Assembly: GCA_900073065.1 (NCBI GenBank)
Contig: FJOG01000072.1
Coordinates: forward strand, 116,724-173,791
Source: Phialocephala subalpina
Taxonomy: Eukaryota; Ascomycota; Leotiomycetes; Helotiales; Mollisiaceae
Reading direction: 5' to 3'
Length of the DNA: 57,068 nucleotides
The position numbers were made by a program, and so were the translations under genes. Below, in pieces: positions 1-10,467 of the stretch (position 1 is the first letter of the stretch; each line of letters opens with the position of its first letter). The notes under the pieces were generated by a model. That model searched no databases. It had not been told where the DNA came from and was given only the letters and a program-made list of their open reading frames with translations.

Positions 1-644
1 AAATTAAATATTTAAAAGAATTATATATTCAAAAACTTATTATTAAATCTTTTAAAATAATATTAAAATTAAAATAATAATAAAATATATATTAAGAATT
101 TATAATTTATAAATTTAATTCTTTTTTCTCTTTAAATTATTTTATTTCTCTTTATTTTATTTTAAATAAAATACTTTTTTTGAATTAAAATTATAAAAAT
201 TATAAATAATATTATATTAAAATAAATATTTAGAACTCAAATTAATTATATTATTAATAAGGTATTTAATGCGATAAAATTTACCTAATTTATAATTAAT
301 ACCAAAAAGTTAAATTCGTTTGCCATTATATCGAAGAAATAAGTAATTTCGTTTTCTTAAATAAAAATAAATATATTATTAGCCGATTAAAACGTTTATA
401 AGGACCTAATATAAACGCTAATACCGCCACCCAAATAAATAGCATTCCAGGGCCTTAGTATACCACTTCTTAGGCATTATTTCCTAAGGCTTAAAACTTC
501 GCCATACCATCTCTTTTAGGCATACCATTAGACAAATAAGCTTTGAGCACTCGCACTCCGGTATACGACCGACCCAATCATCTTCTTCGCCCCCAATTAC
601 ACCCGTGTACATTAATACACGATTCCCCCAAAATCTTTTACATC
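1..644. other. AT-rich non-coding tract, probably RIP-decayed repeat DNA
   Basis: The first ~400 bases are almost entirely A and T with runs of ATTA/TAAT words and no open frame. From about 400 to 600 composition becomes more mixed. I recognise no coding remnant. In this kind of genome such tracts are usually old transposons mutated by RIP; that origin is inference. The last 100 bases presumably hold the promoter of the Zn2Cys6 gene that starts at 645. Confidence 0.6.
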
Positions 645-2184
645 ATGGATCTGCCAAAAAGAAAGCGAGCATCGGCTCCGAAGACAAGATCGGGGTGCAA
701 AACCTGCAAGTAAGTTTTCCATCATGCAAACGAACCCTTCTAAATTCAGCAGAAATCGCAAAGTCAAATGCGACGAAGGGAGGCCAGGCTGCAAAAGATG
801 TCGTATATTTGGGACGGTATGCGAAGGCTACGGGGCTATCAAACCTCCCCAAAGGTCAATTAAACTTGCTCCCATTCGCATTCGAGACCTTGCTCCTGCA
901 TCCCACACATTCTCTAATGACCATGAATACCACTGCTTTCAACGCTACCGCAACTTCACTGCTGGCCAAATGACCAACAATCGCGAGACAGCCCTCTGGA
1001 ATCGAGTCATCCTTCAGGCATCCGAGTCCGAAACTTCTGTTCGCTATGCGACAATCACACTCGGGGCGTTAAGTCTACACTCAGCCCCGCATGAATTCAT
1101 TTACCAAGCATATGGAAAAGCAATCAACCAATTAAAGAATTCCACCAGCGTTCGAAATAAACTTCTCTGCGCCCTACTCTTCATGCACATCGAAGCTTGG
1201 CACGGAGAAAGGTCTACCACCGTTGGTCAAATCCACACCGGGGTCTTGCTGATGGAGAAACTTTCTCAGCTGACCATTTCAACAACACTCTCTTTCAAGA
1301 CACCTTTCATCGACGAAGACATTATTGAAGCATGGGCGACAATGGAGATGCAAGGAATCGCCTTGGGTGGCGAATTTTATGGCTTGGCATACCATCGAAG
1401 GAGGCTTCAGTACTACAACATCCTGAGCGCAAACGTACCGAAGGAATTCGGGACACTCAAGGAAGCAAGCAACATGCTCACTTCGATCATGTTGACTGCT
1501 GTACATCACCGATTCTGTCAACTTAATCCTACGGGCGTCTCCTCCGAGATTGAGCTTCCTTCTATCCTCATGCTGGGGCCATGCAACAATAAAAGCGAGT
1601 GGCTGAAGATTCTTCAAAAGTTCGATCAATGGGAAAGAGCAGCTGCACCTCTGCTTATGAAGAATGCAGAAGAGAACACACAGCGAAAGATCATCAGACT
1701 CCGCCTAGACTACTTGACATTCTTTCTATGGGCTGCCTCGGGAGCTCCAGAGCGGGGAATGTACTGCCAAAGGTATACGAAAGAACTCAACGAAACGATC
1801 GAACTTGTCAAGGAGATCAAGAAGTACACAACCTTGTTCTTCTCATGCCAATCACTATTCATTCTACCCTTGACACTTGTCACCTGGAACTACCGCCATC
1901 GAGAATTCCGTATGCATGCACTCGATGCCGTCACATCTCTACCCGACAAAAAAGGACTCTGGCAAGCATCAATTGTGGGAGAAGTTATGCAGTGGCTGAT
2001 GAAAATCGAGGAAGAAGGCTTGGGAGATGAGGAATATGTTCCAGAAGATGGTGTGGCAAATGTATTTGAGATCAAGGGCGTTGCGAATGCCGGAGGCAAG
2101 AGCAAAACTTCTGTGAAATGCAAGCAGAATGTCAAAGGGTCTCCAGGGAAGAGTATATTGAAGGAGACAATAATTTGTTTATGA
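645..2184 (+). CDS. Zn2Cys6 fungal transcription factor (binuclear cluster, fungal-specific C-terminal domain)
   Basis: Predicted exons 645-709 and 753-2184, with a 43-nt GTAAGT...CAG intron (710-752). Splicing completes the zinc cluster: exon 1 gives GCKTCK and exon 2 NRKVKC, followed by CDEGRPGCKRC and a final Cys in GTVCEGY. That gives the canonical C-x2-C-x6-C...C-x2-C...C binuclear cluster near residues 18-45. A basic stretch (PKRKR) precedes it and could serve nuclear import. The rest is helical and resembles the fungal-specific regulatory region (DUF3468 type) found in many Zn2Cys6 proteins. The product should be a nuclear DNA-binding regulator; its targets cannot be told. An intron inside the zinc-cluster codons is common in this family. 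The gene converges on the RTA1-like gene, with stops about 80 bases apart. Length is about 498 residues, normal for the family. The last 40 residues are low-complexity and could hide another small intron. Confidence 0.85.
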
Positions 2185-2265
2185 TCGAAGCAAGCAACGT
2201 CCAGAGCTCTGCTGATCTGTTCCGCATCAGCGGCTGTTACATCAGCATTCCATTGGTGCTCATCC

Positions 2266-3295
2266 TCAACGCGCAGAATTCACTCGTGATGATCTGCTAT
2301 GGTGATGCCTCCTGTCTGATCGCCCGTGTTGAATCCGATGGGACGCGAAGTCCTCTTTCGTCCTACTGATTTCTACCACTTGCAAAGAGTGATCTCCCTC
2401 TCCCGCAGACAGAACTAAACTCGGATGCCAATTATTCAAGATCAACATAGCGAGAAACATGAGCCCAGCATCGAAGATGTACAAGTACAATTCCCGCTTC
2501 AACAATGCGCCATCATTGCCTTGAATGTACTCGACGATGCGAAAGACCGATCGAATCATGATGAGCCCACTGTCAACATACAGAATCCACAAGAGACCAC
2601 GCCATGGTACATCAAGAGTTTTAGATCGCCGAGAGGGGTGGTTGGCCATCCTCTGATGGAAGACGACTGCGCAAAGTATGAACAGGCCAAAGAAGAACAC
2701 TTGGATTCCAAGACCTGCAGTAATGATCCATGATCCAAGCTTCTGCCTGCTGGATGTTTTGGCTCTTGATAATATTGCTCCTCCTGTCCACGATCAGCGA
2801 CATTATCCGAGTCCTTTTGCAACATGCACATACCACCAGATTGTGTGAGAAAGGATAGGACATCTCCAGACACGAAGATCTTGGTGAGCCATGTCACTTT
2901 GATGACTGATCGAGACTCTCCACCCGTCAAGGTGATAATGCGGCCGAGAATCATGTAGATAGTGGCAGCGAAGAATGCAGGGGCCAGGAGTAACAGGAGA
3001 CTCTGCATGATGTAGGGTCCCGTCTTCCACTTTGGCGACTCTTTGCTGTTGATAGCTCGGCCAGTATAGCCGAGTGACTCGACTAAGTCAAAGATCAGAT
3101 GGTTGAGGTACATTGATATGGTCGTAACTTACAGATGCCTCCAATGACAAACGGAATGAAGTACCAGGACCGACTTTTCAACATTTGGATGACATGTAGC
3201 AGTGTTGTCAATGCGAACAAGGCGATGAAAGCAACGGCAGCATTGAACGACGGATTGTAGTGGTACAGTTTGTACGGTTCTGCATCGTTGGCCAT
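2266..3295 (-). CDS. RTA1-like multi-pass membrane protein (lipid-translocating exporter family)
   Basis: Three exons on the minus strand: 3295-3133, 3082-2834 and 2762-2266, with introns of 50 and 71 nt. The exons sum to 909 nt, giving 302 residues in one frame. The hydrophobic segments and landmarks fit the RTA1 family (yeast Rta1, Rtm1, Rsb1): a first segment near YNPSFNAAVAFIALFA, then FVIGGIFESLGYTGR across the first splice junction, FVSGDVLSFLTQSGG before the second, WIITAGLGIQVFFFG, and WGLL-type helices near the end. A seven-helix topology is usual for the family, and members are linked to resistance to toxic compounds and to sphingoid-base export. I chose the ATG at 3295 because the longer open frame starts with a non-ATG codon. 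The C-terminal tail is rich in Arg, His and Ser and faces the cytosol in this family. Frame and length support an intact gene. Confidence 0.85.
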
Positions 3296-4189
3296 GATAG
3301 AAAGCGCTGACAAGGTGATTCCAGGGAAGATGAAGGATTTGAAACTTCAACAGCACAATTGAAAGATAGGAGTCATATATAACACCTCCAGCAGAATCTC
3401 AAATGGCAGGCCAAAGACATTCTAAATCACCATCGCTTTCTTTCGTATTTCTCTCGTACTCGGTCCCGTTTTCGGGTCGTAACGGTACCTCCAGGATCAG
3501 TGCGAGAAACAACATGAAGAACACGAAAACAACGTCGGCAGCAGACAGCCACCGCATCCCGGAACGAATCAAATGTCAGGAATATTATCAAGCAGAGAAA
3601 CGAAAAACTCGGAGAAAGCACCCTATACCCCTTCCGCCAACGTCGACAGACACCTGCATGTTGTGATCCCCTAAACATCTTCCCAACGCGCGTCGAAAGG
3701 TGCCTACTGGGAGGCCGATTGCATCCCTTGATGAGTATCAAAGACATGGGCGCATTCTTTCCATCGTTCTCTTCCTATCCTCGTTGCCGTTGATTCTAGG
3801 AAGAGCATAGCTGCCATTTTTTCCAACGTTCGTTCACGTTCACGTTGTTCAAGGCCCCACATGAAAGCCCCACATTATGATATCAGCTCAAAGCTCACAG
3901 CTTCGACAATGCAATGTCAAAGAAGCTCACAGGAAGCAACTTAGCATCGCCAACGACACTTATATCTTCATCTCAATCTCGGCGTCAATAAATTCCCGTT
4001 CAATAGGGTTGCAACAGCCGGCTAATCAAAAATAGACGGTTGCATATATCAAGGCCTGTCATAATGCGGGGCAGCGCTTGTGGCGGGGCATTCCCATTCA
4101 GAACTTTCCTCCCTGAGATCCGGCTCCCACTTTCCGGAAACTCAATGAGATTTTTCTGATAACGAGCTCACAAGGTAACCCGTATCAAT
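3296..4189. other. Intergenic region between divergent RTA1-like and methionine-synthase-like genes
   Basis: Shared upstream region of two divergently transcribed genes, about 900 bases of ordinary composition. Open frames here are short and overlap on both strands without family resemblance. Around 3830-3845 there is a short direct repeat (gttcacgttcacgttgttc). I see no RNA gene and no assignable regulator site. Confidence 0.5.
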
Positions 4190-5485
4190 ATGTCTAAGGT
4201 ACACCGCAACCCTCCATTCCGAGCTGAGCATCTTGGCTCGCTCCTTCGTCCAAAGGACCTTCTCACAGCACGTGCTGCTTTCGAGAAGAAGGACCTCAGC
4301 CAGGAGGCGGTCACCAAGGCTGAAGACGAAGCCATCAATAAGGTTGCGAAGGTTCAGACTGATGCTGGGTTCCGTGCCGTGTCAGATGGAGAATACCGGT
4401 AAGATATCCCCTTGCCTAGCAAGATCAAGGCTGACAGGTTCAGCCGCGCTGTCTTCTGGGGAACCTTCTTCGAAGAGCTTGAGGGCATGACTGAAATTAG
4501 AAATCCTTCTATGGACATTTTCCGTCCTTATGTTCCTGATATCGCTGGTTTCATCGAGAAGGGCCACAAGCCAGGTCAATCGTGCCTATGCACTGGAAAG
4601 ATCAGACACAAGGGCAAGAGCACATTGATCGATCAATTCGAGTACCTCAAGACCTTGATTCCAGAGGAGAGATGGGGCGATATCAAAATCACCATGATTG
4701 CTCCTCCATGGTATCATTTGAGATACAAGGACGGTCTCGCCTTCCCAAAGGATGTGTACGCAAGTGATGCCGAATACTTCGCAGACATCGCACAGGCAGT
4801 CAGAGTTGAGCTGGACATCCTGTACGCTGCTGGTGCCAGGAACATCCAATTTGATGACCCCAACTTCGCCTGTAAGTTACCTCTCCTTATATCTTGTCCT
4901 AGCTGACGATCAGATTTCTGCTCTGAGAAGATGCTCGCAGGCTGGGCAGAAGACAAGTCGAACACCAAAACCCCAGAAGAACTCCTCAACGCATACATTC
5001 AATGCTACAACGACAGCATCCGAGACCACTCCGACAAGATGCACTTTGGCTTGCACATCTGCAGGGGAAATTTCATGGGCTCCCGTCACTTCTCGGAGGG
5101 AGGCTACGACCGCATTGCCACGAAGCTTTTCCAGACCTTAAACGTTTCGACCTACTATCTCGAATATGATACACCACGAGCAGGCGGCTTTGAGCCCCTC
5201 TTGCAACTTCCAGCACACAAGAATGTCATCCTCGGTGTCATCACCTCAAAATTCCCCGAACTCGAAGACAAGGAGAAGATGAAGGAGAGATTGTATGCTG
5301 CTGCGGATGTGATTGCGAAAGGAGCCGGTCAAACAAGAGAGCAGGCACTGGAGAGAATGGGCGTCAGCCCCCAATGTGGATTTGCGAGTCACGAAGAGGG
5401 CAACTTGCTTGGATGGGAGGATATGAAGAACAAGTTGGAGCTGGTGAGGGCTATTGCGGATGATGTTTGGAAGGGAGAGCCGTAA
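4190..5485 (+). CDS. Cobalamin-independent methionine-synthase-like protein (MetE C-terminal domain family)
   Basis: Predicted exons 4190-4398, 4444-4871 and 4914-5485 (introns 45 and 42 nt) sum to 1209 nt, i.e. 402 residues. The N-terminus (RAEHLGSLLRP) and SDGEYRRAVFW across the first junction are hallmarks of the single-domain MetE-like proteins related to bacterial YxjG/YxjH (COG0620). Zinc/homocysteine-binding residues typical of MetE are present: His and Cys in LHICRGN (about residues 259-261), Glu in YLEYDTPRAG (about 295) and Cys in SPQCGFAS (about 366). The full-length two-domain MetE is ~760 residues, so this is the short form. Its methyl donor and exact substrate are not known with certainty; transfer of a methyl group to a thiol such as homocysteine is the family reaction. 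A second acceptor at 4437 would add two residues in frame. The gene looks intact and cytosolic. Confidence 0.85.
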
Positions 5486-5912
5486 ATATGAGGGAGATGC
5501 ATACCCCAAAATTTGAGGAAGGACGGAGTATTGGGATCTGGATATTCAACCTATCAAAATTATGACAAACACGAACTCAAAAATTAATAAAACTTTCAAC
5601 AGCAAACCACTCTTTCACTTCAGAAATTTTGCTTTTTTGGTGCCTCCTTTCAGGGTTTCGTCGCTGAATCTCAGCACTTGCCAAGTAAAGTTAGGGGCTG
5701 CGTCGCCTGTGCTTACTGAAAGCCCAGGGCAACTGATCGCTGTGCCACGCCATCGCTAAGGAATCAGGGAGACAAATGGAGGAAGAGGCACGGAACCCCA
5801 GTTCGAACTTGCGGAAAGACCCTCAAAGGTAAGACCAAATGAAGGTTGAAATTATTTCATTGCTTTCAAAGCATTACATGTATGGTATCGTCGTAGGTTT
5901 TCATAACTCATA
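5486..5912. other. Intergenic region between convergent genes
   Basis: About 430 bases between the stop of the methionine-synthase-like gene and the stop of the xylanase on the opposite strand. It should hold both 3' untranslated regions. Short open frames here show no recognisable protein, and I see no tRNA or repeat. Confidence 0.5.
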
Positions 5913-7206
5913 TCATATCAATATAACCATCGCGAAAATCAGCGACAACAACAATCCAGACACCAATCCTGTTCTATCCAGTCCTGATGCCTGTGAACTG
6001 TTCGATACCTTCAGTGGCGCCGCACTGACCGTCGTGTTTGCCTTCGTTGGTGTAGTAGAACTATTACCGGTACCGGTGGAATTCGTGGAGTTGGAAGCTT
6101 TTCCGGTGAAGGCTTGTAGCACGCCGAAGTATGCTGGCTTCTTCGTGACAGTGGCATCCATCAAGTCGCCCGAGCCAGTTCCAGGGAAGGTTGACTCAAT
6201 CCAAGAATACTGCTCTCATTAGCGCCAATCATCAAAGTTGACGCGAGGGTACGAACTTTGTCATCGAAATCCCAAACAGTCAGACCAACACAGTTCTTCG
6301 TTGCAAGACAGGCTGCGGCTGTGGTCTGGTAATCAGTCTTCTGCTGAGCCAAAAGAGCATCCGTCTGAGGTAGAGTCATTCTGATATCTAACTCTGTGAT
6401 GGCAACCTCTACACCAAGAGCAGTGAAGGCTTGCATGTTCGTGACTTGAGTCGCTACCGATGGAGTACCGCCGACTGTGAAATGCGCCTGAAATCCAACA
6501 CCGTCAATTTTGATGCTCGCCGCCTTCAGCATCTTCACAATCCCTTGAGCCGCTGTACTCTTCACACCTGGAAACTCCGTCCCGAAGTCGTTGTAGTAAA
6601 GTTTCGCAGCTGGATCCGCAGCAGCTGCCGCTTGGAAGGCAATCTTGATGTACTCCATTCCGAGAGTGTTGAAGAACACATCATTTCTGAACGTGCCATT
6701 GTCGTTCAAAGCTTCGTTGACCACGTCCCAAGCGTAACAATTTCCTTTGTAGTGAGTGACTTCGGTGGTGATGTGATTCTGGAGCACTGCTGTAAGGCTC
6801 GCAGCTGTCCAGTTCCCTCCGCTGACCCAAGCAGGTAATTGTTGATGCCAGACGAGATTGTGACAACGAAGAAGCTGATTGTTAGCTGTAGCAAGATTTG
6901 CGATGGCATCTCCTGCAGTGAAGCTGAAAGTGTTTGGTGCTGGTTGAATTGAATCCCATTTCATCGAGTTTCCTGGTGTGATCTGACCGAAGTCATTGTT
7001 GCCCTTGAGGGCAGCCTGGTATGCCGCATCTCCGAAAGATACGCTCTCAGTCTCTGTACCAAAGTAAAGAAGGCCCTGCAAAGGATAAGTGAGATGATCA
7101 TGTAGCCAAGACAGACAGAACATACGGCTGTTTTGGCAGCGCCGTGGAGCTGTGCATATGCTGACGGAAGCAGAAACGAGAGTCTGAAGGCTTGATTCAT
7201 CTGCAT
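5913..7206 (-). CDS. GH10 endo-1,4-beta-xylanase, secreted, with probable GPI-anchor tail
   Basis: Three minus-strand exons, 7206-7126, 7075-6257 and 6209-5913 (introns 50 and 47 nt), make 398 residues. Met-1 or Met-3 starts a signal peptide ([13 protein letters not shown]). The GH10 (beta/alpha)8 barrel begins at [20 protein letters not shown], the acid/base Glu in DVVNEALND and the nucleophile Glu in ITELDIRM are all present. The junction [16 protein letters not shown] agrees with the family, which supports the second intron even though its donor is GTTCGT. The enzyme cleaves internal beta-1,4 bonds of xylan outside the cell. After [12 protein letters not shown] comes a Ser/Thr/Asn-rich linker of about 45 residues and a C-terminal hydrophobic run ([17 protein letters not shown]) with a small-residue region before it, the pattern of a GPI-anchoring signal. 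There is no cellulose-binding module. Cell-wall or membrane tethering is therefore likely, which is less common for fungal GH10 enzymes than free secretion. Confidence 0.9.
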
Positions 7207-7972
7207 CGTGCCGGCGAAGCTATAAATGAATGTTGAGAAATGTCGAGAACGAATGAATCAGAACTGCGAAGGAAGAAAACAACTAAACATGCAATATGGC
7301 CAGCATAGAGAGAGAGAAAGGACGAGAATTCAGAAAATGCTTCACCCGAGCTTTTGGCCTTCTTCTTAAAGCTGGAGACTTCCCGGAATGACAGACGGCA
7401 TAACGCATCGACAGGCTGTTCATCTCAAGCTTAATATTGGCAGCATGTTATATGATCTGAAGAATCATTCGATCGAGTAGACAGCCCTTTTGAAGCTTCT
7501 GTTTCTACTGAGAGTTGGTCGTTGGGAGCGCGCTTGTTATCATGCGACGCCATGTGCTCGAGTGATGTTTTGAATGCCGGTACTGGTGTATGCGGCAAAA
7601 TTTTCCCACAACTCAACCGGGATTCATGGCACGTTGGCAACCTCCCCGATGGTGCGATAAATGGATGGAACTTTGAATCCTATACGGAAGGATGAAGTGG
7701 TGTTCGAGATGTTCTGAACATCTTCAGCGGAACCGCGAAATTTTCCGAGCCGGTGCCTGAGTTTCTTTCGCAAAACGCCCCCGCCCCCAAACGCCATCGA
7801 CGCCATGCATGCGACCAAAACAATATCCAACATGCGGAGCTCGACGAGTTGACATTCACCTTGCAACCCACTCGGCGCTTCTGGAACCATGCGCAATGCA
7901 ACAAAACCCGCAGTCTGTTTGCCGAAAGACAAGCAGATCCTCTACAACTTCGAATCTTAAAACTGGATAGTC
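7207..7972. promoter_or_regulatory. Bidirectional upstream region (xylanase / RanBP2-finger gene)
   Basis: About 770 bases between two divergently transcribed genes, hence both promoters by position. I searched by eye for the GGCTAR-type sites of xylanase regulators and did not find a clear one. Several open frames of 60-100 codons overlap here on both strands but none resembles a known protein, and their composition does not favour one frame. Confidence 0.4.
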
Positions 7973-9146
7973 ATGGGCGACCGCAGTCTGCAAAGTAGCA
8001 TCTGGGCTCCAGGGAATCGTGGAAACGAGAATTCGAACTTTGGTCAACGAGCAGGCGATTGGGACTGTCCTTCATGCCGATTCTCGAATTACCAATGGCG
8101 CAAAGAGTGCTTCCGCTGCTCGACTCCAAAGTCTGGACATACGAATACTCCCACGACAAACGCACACCAACCCTCGGCTCCTCTCTCAAACTCCGCGCAG
8201 ACATCTAGATACAAGGCTGCAGCGGCGAACGGATATCAGACCCCGCCTCTATCCTCGAGCTCGACACCTGACCTTCAGGCAAATACACAGTTTAAACCCG
8301 CAGGGAATGGACTAGCTACAAGTCGATGGGCACCTCGCAGAACCAGTCGAGGGGAAGCCGTGCAGGTATGGACGAGGGTACGTTGATTCTCAAGCTGAAT
8401 GTCTCGCGTCAAGGAGAATTGACTAACATTTGCAGACAATACCAGCTCCGAGACAATCCAGACCACCCTCGCCTTCGAAACCCACTACGATGGCAGCTCC
8501 GAGACGATCGAGGCCTTCTTCACCTTCGAAATCTACCTCAATCCACAACTCATCTTCTCCAGACCTTGGCCTTCCCTATCAAGTTCAGCATTATATACTA
8601 GCTATGATCCAAAGGATACTGGAAGAAGGCTGCTTCGACTTTGCATCGAGATGGCTTCCACAAGTGTTGCACGAGAAGGGCTGGGATTGCTCCGAAGCTG
8701 TCGAATTGTCTACCTGGAAAACGTTCCTACCTACAGCTCTGCCACCGACTGCCATCAAACCTCTGTCGAATTACACCCTCGAAGCTGCTTTGGCAGATGC
8801 TGTTCGGATTCGAAACTCTGCAGTACATAGGCACCTGTGCGACAATAATGAAATACGAAAGATGGCATTGCAGGCCCAAGACTTGATGTCCATGTTCTCT
8901 GATGCCACTCGGCAGAACAAGTTTCATCATCTCTGGGTGGAGCTGACCATTTGGGATTCCAAGAGTCGGGAAAACGCAGTAGCAGCGAGGGCTAAGCTGG
9001 AGGGAGCTTTGCGGGAGATCAGCGAGACGCCGATAGACGATATGGATTGGACACCGAATGCTGTCTCGTTGCAGGAATTGCAGCCTGGGGACCAAGATGC
9101 CCAGCCGATGCCGGAACATTATGGAGACGAAATGGAATTGGATTGA
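7973..9146 (+). CDS. RanBP2-type zinc-finger protein of unknown function
   Basis: Predicted exons 7973-8377 and 8436-9146; the intron has a GTACGT donor, a TGACTAACA-like branch site and a TTTGCAG acceptor, and the product is 371 residues. An alternative in-frame donor at 8366 would remove four residues. Near residues 26-50 there is one RanBP2 zinc finger, with W-D-C-P-x-C, an Asn-Tyr core and C-F-R-C (GDWDCPSCRFSNYQWRKEC). Such fingers bind RNA, ubiquitin or other proteins. A long Ser/Pro/Arg-rich disordered part follows, with repeated RPPSPSK/RPSSPSK motifs around residues 140-170. The C-terminal ~180 residues are predicted helical (from YQVQHYILAMIQRILEEG) and contain an RNSAVHRH motif, and the end is acidic. 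A role in RNA handling or gene control would be plausible but is inference. Its stop lies 75 bases from the stop of the convergent hydroxyisourate hydrolase gene. Confidence 0.75.
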
Positions 9147-9221
9147 GGAAACTTTGGCACAGAATAATCGATGATACCCCGAGAAAGAGTGTAGATGAAA
9201 CGGAGTTGGATTGGATATCCT

Positions 9222-9914
9222 CTAGCTGCCTCTGTACGTGGTGAAGCTGTATGGACCTAACAACAGCGGGACATGGAAATGCTCGCCTTCCTTGACCAAG
9301 AAGGTCAATTCAACAATCTGGACGAGTCAGTACACAGGAACCAATGGCAGACAGGCAACCTCGAAAAAGAAAGCATTGTCTTACCGGAAAGAAGGTATTC
9401 TCAACTCCATAATGGGAGCCGGTGTCGAACTGCAGCTTCCAAAGAGTCGCCCCTTCTGGACCTAAAGATGGTCAGTGTGAGGTTCGGAGTGGAATGCTGG
9501 GCGAGTAGAGGGCTCTGATGGCAGGTATTCTCGAGGACTAGGAATGCACTTACGGCTCGGTCCTGCTCCTGATCCCTCCTCAGCATAGTGCCTTATCATG
9601 TAGTGGAGTGTAGCCGGAACTCCCCCTCTATCCGTCACAAATGCTCCCTCTGTTCCATTCGCGCCTTGTAAATTGTTCCAATTGCCTATCCTGCCATCTG
9701 CGTTGGTCTTGCAATTGAAGATGATATCTGGAATAGCAAGGCAGAATAGCTTCACTGCCATGTTTGCCGCAGGTCTACCTGTTGTGGTATCGAGAACATG
9801 GCAGGTAATCGGATCTCTAGCTTGGGTAGACATTGTTGGAGTTTGAGAAGGTTCAGTGCTGGATAGCTGTGTAGATAGGGTCTCAAGTCGTTCAATGGCG
9901 GGGTTGCGGGGCAT
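9222..9914 (-). CDS. 5-hydroxyisourate hydrolase (transthyretin-like family)
   Basis: Three minus-strand exons, 9914-9554, 9461-9385 and 9317-9222 (introns 92 and 67 nt), sum to 534 nt or 177 residues. The enzyme hydrolyses 5-hydroxyisourate to OHCU, the step after urate oxidase in purine breakdown. Family marks are clear: RDPITCHVLDTTTGRPA at the start of the domain (active-site His in CHVLD), an Arg in the middle, LWKLQFDTGSHYG after the second exon begins, HFHVPLLLGPYSF and the diagnostic C-terminal tetrapeptide YRGS immediately before the stop. The reading frame joins exactly at all three exons. A 30-residue extension (from MPRNPAIERLETLSTQ) precedes the domain; an internal Met just before STQARD is an alternative start. 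No signal peptide or peroxisomal C-terminal signal is seen. No other purine-degradation gene is in the window. Confidence 0.92.
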
Positions 9915-9961
9915 CTGTCAAGCATTAGAAGGAGAATTGAGGATGAAGGGCAGGTACTTAC
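9915..9961 (-). other. Probable 5' UTR intron of the hydroxyisourate hydrolase gene
   Basis: Immediately upstream of the start codon the minus strand shows a GTAAGT donor (at 9961), a CTTCTAATGCTTGACAG-type branch/acceptor end (at 9915) and then ATG. The 47-nt length equals other introns in the window. It interrupts an upstream in-frame ATG that otherwise reads into the intron, so splicing would also alter whether that codon is used. Confidence 0.55.
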
Positions 9962-10467
9962 ATGTCTCGATTAGGATCTCTGTGCAGAGATTAGAGCTTC
10001 TGGGGCGTGAAATGGTTTATAAAGTCCCAAAGTTTGTTATTGTTTCGAATCAACAATTTTCGAGTCTTCGATGTCCCCGCCGCAGGTCGGAGATCTCCGC
10101 CTTGTGGTTCAGCCTTGCGAAGAGACAGTTGTAGAAGTAGAAGGAACCTCAGCCTCGACCTACAAACACAATATTAATCCGGTTTGACTGGTGCGAATAG
10201 ACATTTTGTCTAGAAATAGTATCTTCCAAGCTTGGTACTGATATTCTGCGAGATTAACGTACTCAAGTCTCCTTCGACATTCTCGACGTTAGCCAATCAG
10301 AGATTAGTACGTGGGAGCTTGGAATTTGGACCTTGGTCACTGGAAGAAGATCAACGATTCGAGTGACGCACGACTTCATATATTTCCCACGCACTCAAGA
10401 ATTTCCCTGCGACATACGCTTCTGGTCTCTCCACATTCTCTTCCAAGTCTTTTCAACCGCCTACACC
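9962..10467. promoter_or_regulatory. Bidirectional upstream region (hydroxyisourate hydrolase / Get3)
   Basis: About 500 bases between the divergent HIU hydrolase and Get3 starts. It contains a CG-rich inverted patch near 10076-10100 (ccccgccgcaggtcggagatctccg) but no site I can assign to a regulator. The open frame that runs into the Get3 gene from 10333 has no family similarity before the Met at 10468. Confidence 0.4.

Noticed and set aside
3403..3747. Open frames upstream of the RTA1-like gene
   Set aside because: Overlapping on both strands, no family likeness, and located in a promoter region.
7431..7932. Minus-strand open frames between xylanase and RanBP2-finger genes
   Set aside because: No family likeness and several frames overlap equally.
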